Shown here in pieces: positions 59,822-64,000 of a stretch of DNA of 64,000 nucleotides (its first letter is position 1; each line of letters opens with the position of its first letter). Both the position numbers and the translations under genes were made by a program. This DNA is from Oscillospiraceae bacterium (lineage in GTDB: Bacteria; Bacillota; Clostridia; Oscillospirales; Ruminococcaceae): contig JAFRAJ010000061.1 of assembly GCA_017405465.1 (NCBI GenBank), positions 36,808 through 100,807 on the forward strand, written 5' to 3'. The notes under the pieces were generated by a model. That model had not been told where the DNA came from and searched no databases. It saw only the letters and a program-made list of their open reading frames with translations.

Positions 59822-60868
59822 ATGAGCGCATTTAGCGGAGCAACATTAATGATTACAGGTGGTACCGGTTCTTTCGGAAACACCGTTCTGAAACATTTTC
59901 TAGAGACTGATATTGGCCAGATTCGTATCTTCAGCCGCGATGAGAAGAAACAAGATGACATGCGTCATGAACTTCAGGCGAAACATCCTGATGCAGCGAA
60001 GAAGGTCAAGTTTTACGTCGGAGATGTCCGTGATCCTCGCTCTGTGGCAGATGCAATGCCGGGAGTAGACTATATTTTCCATGCAGCCGCTTTGAAACAG
60101 GTTCCTTCCTGTGAATTCTTCCCAATGCAAGCGGTGAAAACAAACGTTGAGGGAACGGACAATGTACTCCATGCAGCTATTGATGCTGGCGTGAAGAGGG
60201 TGGTTTGCCTCTCCACAGATAAGGCGGCTTATCCGATCAATGCAATGGGTATCTCTAAAGCTATGATGGAACACGTTATCTACGCTAATGCTCGTGTAGC
60301 TGCCGAACGTTCTGATACTGTGATTTGCTGCACTCGCTATGGCAATGTCATGTGCTCTCGTGGCTCGGTTATCCCTCTGTTCATCGATCAGATTCATGCT
60401 GGTAATCCGATCACTATCACGAACCCAGAGATGACGAGATTCCTTATGAACCTTGATGAAGCTGTCGAGTTGGTACGGTTCGCCTTTGAACACGCCAATC
60501 CCGGCGATTTGTTCATCCAGAAAGCGGACGCAAGCACTATTGGTGATCTTGCCAAGGGTGTCCAGCAGCTATTCGGGGATACCGGGACGAATATCATCGG
60601 AACTCGTCATGGTGAGAAGCTGTACGAGACTCTGATGACCAGAGAGGAACGGCTGAGGAGCGAAGACATGGGTCATTATTTCCGCGTTGCAGCAGATAAC
60701 CGTGACCTGAATTATGATAAGTATTTTGTTCAGGGCAAGGTGGAAACTCAGGCGGAAGAAAGCTACACCAGCCATAATACTGTAAGGTTGGATGTAGAGG
60801 GTGTGGTAAAGAAAATTCTCACAACGGATTACGTACAGGAAGAACTGAAGGGAATCAGGCATAATTAA
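59822..60868 (+). CDS. Second CapE-like UDP-GlcNAc 4,6-dehydratase
   Basis: A 348-residue SDR enzyme, the same length as the CapE at 30368 and similar throughout: LMITGGTGSFGNTVLK, FSRDEKKQDDMRH, AAALKQVPSCEFFP, LSTDKAAYPINAMGISKAMMEH, RYGNVMCSRGSV and RHGEKLYETLMT. No CapF or CapG homologue is next to it, so it either feeds the pathway encoded at 31-34 kb or supplies its 4-keto product to another enzyme. Arginine codons are mainly CGT/CGC against AGA/AGG in the first copy, so it is not a recent local duplicate but probably a separate acquisition. Confidence 0.9.
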   Translation: MSAFSGATLMITGGTGSFGNTVLKHFLETDIGQIRIFSRDEKKQDDMRHELQAKHPDAAKKVKFYVGDVRDPRSVADAMPGVDYIFHAAALKQVPSCEFFPMQAVKTNVEGTDNVLHAAIDAGVKRVVCLSTDKAAYPINAMGISKAMMEHVIYANARVAAERSDTVICCTRYGNVMCSRGSVIPLFIDQIHAGNPITITNPEMTRFLMNLDEAVELVRFAFEHANPGDLFIQKADASTIGDLAKGVQQLFGDTGTNIIGTRHGEKLYETLMTREERLRSEDMGHYFRVAADNRDLNYDKYFVQGKVETQAEESYTSHNTVRLDVEGVVKKILTTDYVQEELKGIRHN

Positions 60869-60895
60869 GACTTGTGAAATGTGGGGGAGATCGGT

Positions 60896-62092
60896 ATGAA
60901 GAAGGTTGTTTCAATTAATTTGGGTAATTTCGGAAGTACCGGTCGAATTATGATAGGCATAGCAAAGGCAGCCAGAGAGCAGGGATTTACAACTTACAAC
61001 GCATATCCCAATAGCTATAATGCACAACCGAAAGCGGAGAATGATATTGTTATATGCAGTACGCTTGCTAATCGTATCAACCAGAAACTGTCCTATTATA
61101 CAGGCTTGAATGGGTGCTTTGCATTTTTTTCTACAATCCGATTTCTTCATACGCTTGACAGTATTAAACCGGATATTCTTCATTTCCATAATCTTCACAA
61201 CAGTTATATTAACCTTCCTATGCTGTTCCACTATGTGAAGAAACATCATATCCGCGTGATTTGGACGCTCCATGACTGCTGGTCTTTCACCGGGCATTGC
61301 CCTCATTTCACCCTTGCGGGTTGTGACAAATGGAAGACTGGTTGTGGTGACTGTCCGCAGCTGTCCATCTATCCTCCATCCCGCATCGACACAACAAGAT
61401 GGCTATGGAAGAAGAAAAAAAAGTGGTTTACAGGAGTAGAGGATTTAACAATAGTCACCCCATCACAGTGGCTCGCAGGACTGGTGAATCAGTCTTTCCT
61501 TGCAGAATACCCGGTGAGAGTTATCAATAATGGCATCGATCTAGATGTGTTTAAACCAACAGAATCCGATTTTCGGGAAAAGCATGGAATCAATCAAGAA
61601 GGATTACTGATCCTGGGCATTGCATTTGATTGGGGAAAGAGAAAAGGTCTAGATGTGTTTTCTTATCTCTCAGAGAATTTGGACCACAGATACCAAATTG
61701 TTCTTGTAGGGACAGACGCTACTATAGATAAAATATTACCCAAGAATATCATTTCTATCCACAGAACGCATGACCAGCGGGAATTAGCGGCGATTTATTC
61801 TGCTGCTGACGTTTTCGTGAACCCAACGAGGGAAGAAAACTTTCCGACAGTTAATATTGAATCCCTAGCTTGCGGCACACCAGTTGTCACATTTGCAACG
61901 GGCGGAAGTCCTGAAATAATAGACGATAATAGTGGCAGAATCATTAAATGTGACGACAAAGAAGGCTTGCTTCAAGAAGTTGTTCGTGTTTGTATGGACA
62001 GAGAGCGTTTCAAACAAAAATGCATTAGCAGAGCTAAGTTGTATGAACAGAATGAGCGTTTTGATGATTATGTGAAACTCTATAATCAGTAA
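60896..62092 (+). CDS. Family 4 glycosyltransferase (paralogue of 41099)
   Basis: A 398-residue GT-B enzyme. INLGNFGSTGRIMIGIAKAA, FHNLHNSYINLPMLFHYV, TLHDCWSFTGHCPHF and the cysteine loop CDKWKTGCGDCPQ; donor half VINNGIDLDVFK, IAFDWGKRKGLDVFSYL, and NPTREENFPTVNIESLACG. It is colinear with the enzyme at 41099, including the unusual cysteine-rich CG(N/D)CP loop. In each locus the enzyme is associated with a CapE gene, so both may transfer a sugar from the CapE pathway such as FucNAc, which is inference. GGGGGAGA lies six to seven bases before ATG at 60896. Confidence 0.88.
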   Translation: MKKVVSINLGNFGSTGRIMIGIAKAAREQGFTTYNAYPNSYNAQPKAENDIVICSTLANRINQKLSYYTGLNGCFAFFSTIRFLHTLDSIKPDILHFHNLHNSYINLPMLFHYVKKHHIRVIWTLHDCWSFTGHCPHFTLAGCDKWKTGCGDCPQLSIYPPSRIDTTRWLWKKKKKWFTGVEDLTIVTPSQWLAGLVNQSFLAEYPVRVINNGIDLDVFKPTESDFREKHGINQEGLLILGIAFDWGKRKGLDVFSYLSENLDHRYQIVLVGTDATIDKILPKNIISIHRTHDQRELAAIYSAADVFVNPTREENFPTVNIESLACGTPVVTFATGGSPEIIDDNSGRIIKCDDKEGLLQEVVRVCMDRERFKQKCISRAKLYEQNERFDDYVKLYNQ

Positions 62093-62152
62093 TTTGTTCA
62101 CATACAAGGATTAATGACTTTTACAGTTTCGTGCAAGGGAGTTTGGTGGGCT

Positions 62153-63010
62153 ATGGTTCTAAACAACAAGGATCTTGAAACAATAAAAAAAATTGAATTA
62201 GATATGTTATGCGCGTTTATTGAAATATGTAATCGCTTAAGCATCAGGTATTATTTGCTTGGTGGTACGATGCTGGGCGCGGTAAGGCATCATGGGTTCA
62301 TCCCTTGGGACGATGATATCGATGTGGGGATCTTCCGTGATGATTATGAGCTTTTTATTTCAAAAGCTCAATCTTATCTTCCTAACTATTATTTTTTACA
62401 AAACATATATACGGATCCGGAGTGTATGATTAACTTTACTAAGATTAGAGACTCGCGAACTACGTTCATCGAGACAAGCACCAAGTCAAAAAAGATGAAT
62501 CATGGAGTTTATATTGATATTTTCCCCTTGGATTTTTATCCTGATGATGAAAATGACAGGAGCATTATCAGAAGGAAAAAACGTACTATTTCTCGACGAC
62601 TGTATAAGGAATACACTCTGCCGAAAGAATTGAAAAGCGGTTTTGCTAAAGAGCTAATTAAAAATATAGAAGGTGTTCTATTGAGTGTGAAATACCCTCG
62701 TAGTATAGATGCTCTTTTTGAGAATGAAAGACTCAATAAAGCATTCAGCAGAGGAAAATATATTGCCAATTATTGTGGAGCTTGGGGACAGAAGGAGATT
62801 GTTCCAAAGGAATGGTATGGAGAAGGTGAGAAAGCTGTATTCGAGGGGATAGAGGTGTGGATTCCTCAACATTTTGATAAATGGCTCTCGCAGGTGTATG
62901 GGGACTATATGAAACTGCCGCCTGTTGAAAAAAGAAAATCTCATCATTATACAGAAGTTGTTGATTTGCATAGACCATATACTGAATATACAAATGGAAA
63001 TCATAGTTAG
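62153..63010 (+). CDS. LicD family phosphotransferase
   Basis: A 285-residue LicD-type protein. Signature LGGTMLGAVRHHGFIPWDDDIDVGIF, then NHGVYIDIFPLDFYPDD and VYGDYMKLPPVEKRKSHH, all standard. It is the third LicD in the window and contains more lysine than the other two. ATG at 62153 starts the part that aligns with the family (LNNKDLETIKKIELDML); ATG at 62114 would add a 13-residue unmatched leader. Being the last intact gene of the second locus, it probably adds a phospho-group to that polymer. The group is unknown. Confidence 0.88.
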   Translation: MVLNNKDLETIKKIELDMLCAFIEICNRLSIRYYLLGGTMLGAVRHHGFIPWDDDIDVGIFRDDYELFISKAQSYLPNYYFLQNIYTDPECMINFTKIRDSRTTFIETSTKSKKMNHGVYIDIFPLDFYPDDENDRSIIRRKKRTISRRLYKEYTLPKELKSGFAKELIKNIEGVLLSVKYPRSIDALFENERLNKAFSRGKYIANYCGAWGQKEIVPKEWYGEGEKAVFEGIEVWIPQHFDKWLSQVYGDYMKLPPVEKRKSHHYTEVVDLHRPYTEYTNGNHS

Positions 63011-63046
63011 TAGGCTTATTCTTCCCTGGAGGAGGGAGTGCTGAGT

Positions 63047-63289
63047 ATGAAGAAATTATTACTTGTAGGAGCAGGTGGATTCGGAAGAGTAATGCTGGAG
63101 CATGCCAGCGCTCTCTACGATTGTGCTTTCCTTGATGATGGAGACGTAGCTGCTGTTGATGGAGTGTCTGTGATAGGCAGAACAAGTGAGATGGCATCCT
63201 TCTACCCGGAGTACAAGCTGCTTCTTGTAACCATCGGGAACAACGCTCTCCGGGAGCAGCTCTACAAGAAAGCAGGGCAGTGTCAATAA
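63047..63289 (+). pseudogene. Truncated NeuD/PglD-like sugar acetyltransferase (N-terminal 80 residues)
   Basis: The 80-residue product has the N-terminal Rossmann-like half of NeuD/PglD-type acetyltransferases: KKLLLVGAGGFGRVMLEHA, CAFLDDGDVAAVDGVSVIG and KLLLVTIGNNALREQLYKKA. Family members have about 200 residues, with a beta-helix acetyltransferase half after this point. Here homology stops near 63280 and the frame ends at 63289, followed by non-coding palindromic DNA and an IS66 fragment. An excellent GGAGGGAG precedes ATG, so it was a real gene, now cut by rearrangement. The catalytic half is lost, so no acetyltransferase activity is expected. Confidence 0.8.
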
Positions 63290-63324
63290 AAGTGTGTATT
63301 ATATTTAGAGCATTATGATTTGGT

Positions 63325-63358
63325 GCAATTCAGCCTCCTGGCCAGGAGGCTGAATTGC
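63325..63358. repeat. Perfect 34-bp palindrome
   Basis: GCAATTCAGCCTCCTGG (63325-63341) is followed with no spacer by its exact reverse complement (63342-63358). It starts 36 bases after the truncated acetyltransferase. It could be a terminator-like cruciform, a transposon end or a recombination product. Confidence 0.9.
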
Positions 63359-63495
63359 GTTTCGACGTTAAACGCGATCATATTTGAGGATTCGCTTTTC
63401 AAGGTTCTCATTGTTCGCCAGCTGATTTCTGACGTAAGCGTAAAAGCTAGAGGCGGTGCAACAGGTTCATAATAAGAATGCCGCTCTCTAAAATG

Positions 63496-63537
63496 ATATG
63501 TACCCAAAATCCTTTGTCCAGGATTTTGGGTACATAT
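63496..63537. repeat. Perfect 18-bp inverted repeat with a six-base loop
   Basis: ATATGTACCCAAAATCCT (63496-63513) and AGGATTTTGGGTACATAT (63520-63537), loop ttgtcc. Outside it, ATGCCGC on the left and GCGGCAT on the right also pair, so the structure may extend from about 63478 to 63555. It lies about 40 bases beyond the stop of the IS66 transposase fragment and may mark the end of that element or act as its terminator. Confidence 0.85.
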
Positions 63538-63579
63538 TAAAACGAGGGCGGCATCGTAGATATATCAGAAATATTAGAA

Positions 63580-63870
63580 TCAACTCTGTGATTTCTTGCA
63601 GAATTCCGGCGCGTTCCACGGCAGTAAGGGATCCACATCACCAGCAGCGAGATTCGGAGCTGTTCTCAGGACATACAGAGTATATTCATACGGATCCAGT
63701 CCGTTAAACTTAGCAGTTTCGATCAGACTGTAGATCACTTCCGCAGCCGTGGCACCACGAGGTGTATTGCAGAACAGAAAATTCTTTCGTCCCATGACAA
63801 ATGGTTTTATGCTGCGTTCTGCTCTGTTGTTGGTAAGCTCAATACACCCATTCTCAAAGAATGGAGGCAT
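63580..63870 (-). pseudogene. IS66-family transposase, C-terminal fragment
   Basis: A 96-residue fragment. GCIELTNNRAERSIKPFVMGRKN, then CNTPRGATAAEVIYSLIETAKFNGLDPYEY and LLPWNAP (read in pieces) are the highly conserved end of IS66 transposases (TnpC). A stop codon lies four codons before its first methionine and the preceding DNA does not continue the transposase, so most of the roughly 500-residue protein is missing. The conserved residues NNRAERxIKPFxxGRKN are intact. The remaining bases to 64000 show no recognisable gene. Confidence 0.88.
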
Positions 63871-64000
63871 GATAAAAAGTTAAACAAAGGCAATGCGAGT
63901 CTTGAGCGCCTGATACAATGCAAATAAAGGCGCAGTAAGACAGAGTAGGTTTTAATCCGTCAATGTTTGTGGTCCACGAGATCGAAATGGAGAATGGATA

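Larger units (their letters stand above)
63280..63579. other. Non-coding junction DNA between the cut gene and the IS66 remnant
   Basis: About 300 bases with two long inverted repeats (63325-63358, 63496-63537) and no intact gene. On the minus strand a short open stretch reads ASSFYAYVRNQL and ENLEKRILKYDRV before a stop near 63375; it may be the end of another mobile-element protein, but it was not recognised. Confidence 0.5.

Noticed and set aside
62114..62152. Upstream ATG start for the third LicD protein
   Set aside because: The 13 added residues do not match the family and the ribosome binding site is too close; ATG 62153 fits better.
63313..63507. 64-codon minus-strand frame in the junction DNA
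   Set aside because: It runs through the 34-bp palindrome and into the 18-bp repeat, and has no recognisable homology in that frame.

Overview
The window comes from a Gram-positive anaerobe of the Bacillota, most likely class Clostridia (Lachnospiraceae-like, but the family cannot be fixed from sequence alone). The grounds are LPXTG proteins with sortases, LCP ligases, a split Wzz/CpsD/CpsB capsule kinase set with a PHP-type phosphatase, AGGAGG-type ribosome binding sites, a response regulator/HAMP kinase pair and moderate G+C by eye. Almost the whole window is cell-surface biology: one pilus locus and two glycan-assembly loci.

Layout. (1) 1-9.6 kb: sortase-assembled pilus locus with a giant fibro-slime/Cna-B adhesin (5' end outside the window), a major pilin, a class C sortase, an LPQTG minor protein and a second sortase. 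(2) 9.7-13.3 kb: Mbeg1-like hydrolase (minus), a frameshifted nucleotidyltransferase remnant and an AEC permease. (3) 13.4-20.4 kb: polymer-control operon with Wzz-like adaptor, tyrosine kinase with a YGK-repeat tail, PHP phosphatase, class B-like sortase, an SPQTG wall protein and two LCP ligases. (4) 20.4-26.8 kb: glmM, a GlmU-like left-handed beta-helix protein, a two-component system (minus) and a NAD synthetase whose glutaminase site looks dead. (5) 26.9-30.0 kb (minus): LicD-flippase-LicD operon. (6) 30.3-42.3 kb: capE-capF-capG for UDP-L-FucNAc, a second large LCP ligase, a Wzc-like protein with a collapsed kinase domain, a PglF-type dehydratase, an EpsG-type polymerase and two glycosyltransferases. 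(7) 42.4-47.5 kb: tRNA-Val(GAC), DegT aminotransferase, PglC-type phosphosugar transferase, GT2, sugar nucleotidyltransferase, lipoprotein. (8) 47.8-63.3 kb: a second, compositionally mosaic glycan locus with its own WcaJ-type initiator, a probable truncated group II intron, an SDR-cytidylyltransferase fusion with a TagF-like transferase, five GT4-like glycosyltransferases, Wzy, an acetyltransferase, Wzx, a second capE, a third LicD and a truncated NeuD/PglD-like gene. (9) 63.3-64.0 kb: palindromes and an IS66 transposase remnant.

How it fits together. Two initiating transferases (44052, 47844), two flippases (27768, 58497) and two polymerases (38639, 55577) indicate two separate lipid-linked polymers. 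They appear to share one intact kinase/phosphatase pair at 13.5-15.9 kb. LCP enzymes could attach the polymers to the wall, and LicD and TagF-like enzymes could decorate them with phospho-substituents. The most novel-looking items are the SDR::TagD-like fusion beside a TagF-like transferase (a possible CDP-polyol route), the kinase-dead Wzc-like protein in the FucNAc operon, the sortase B/SPQTG pair inside the capsule-control operon, and a textbook intrinsic terminator located inside the coding sequence of an LCP gene. All functional assignments are from motifs read by eye; no database search was run.
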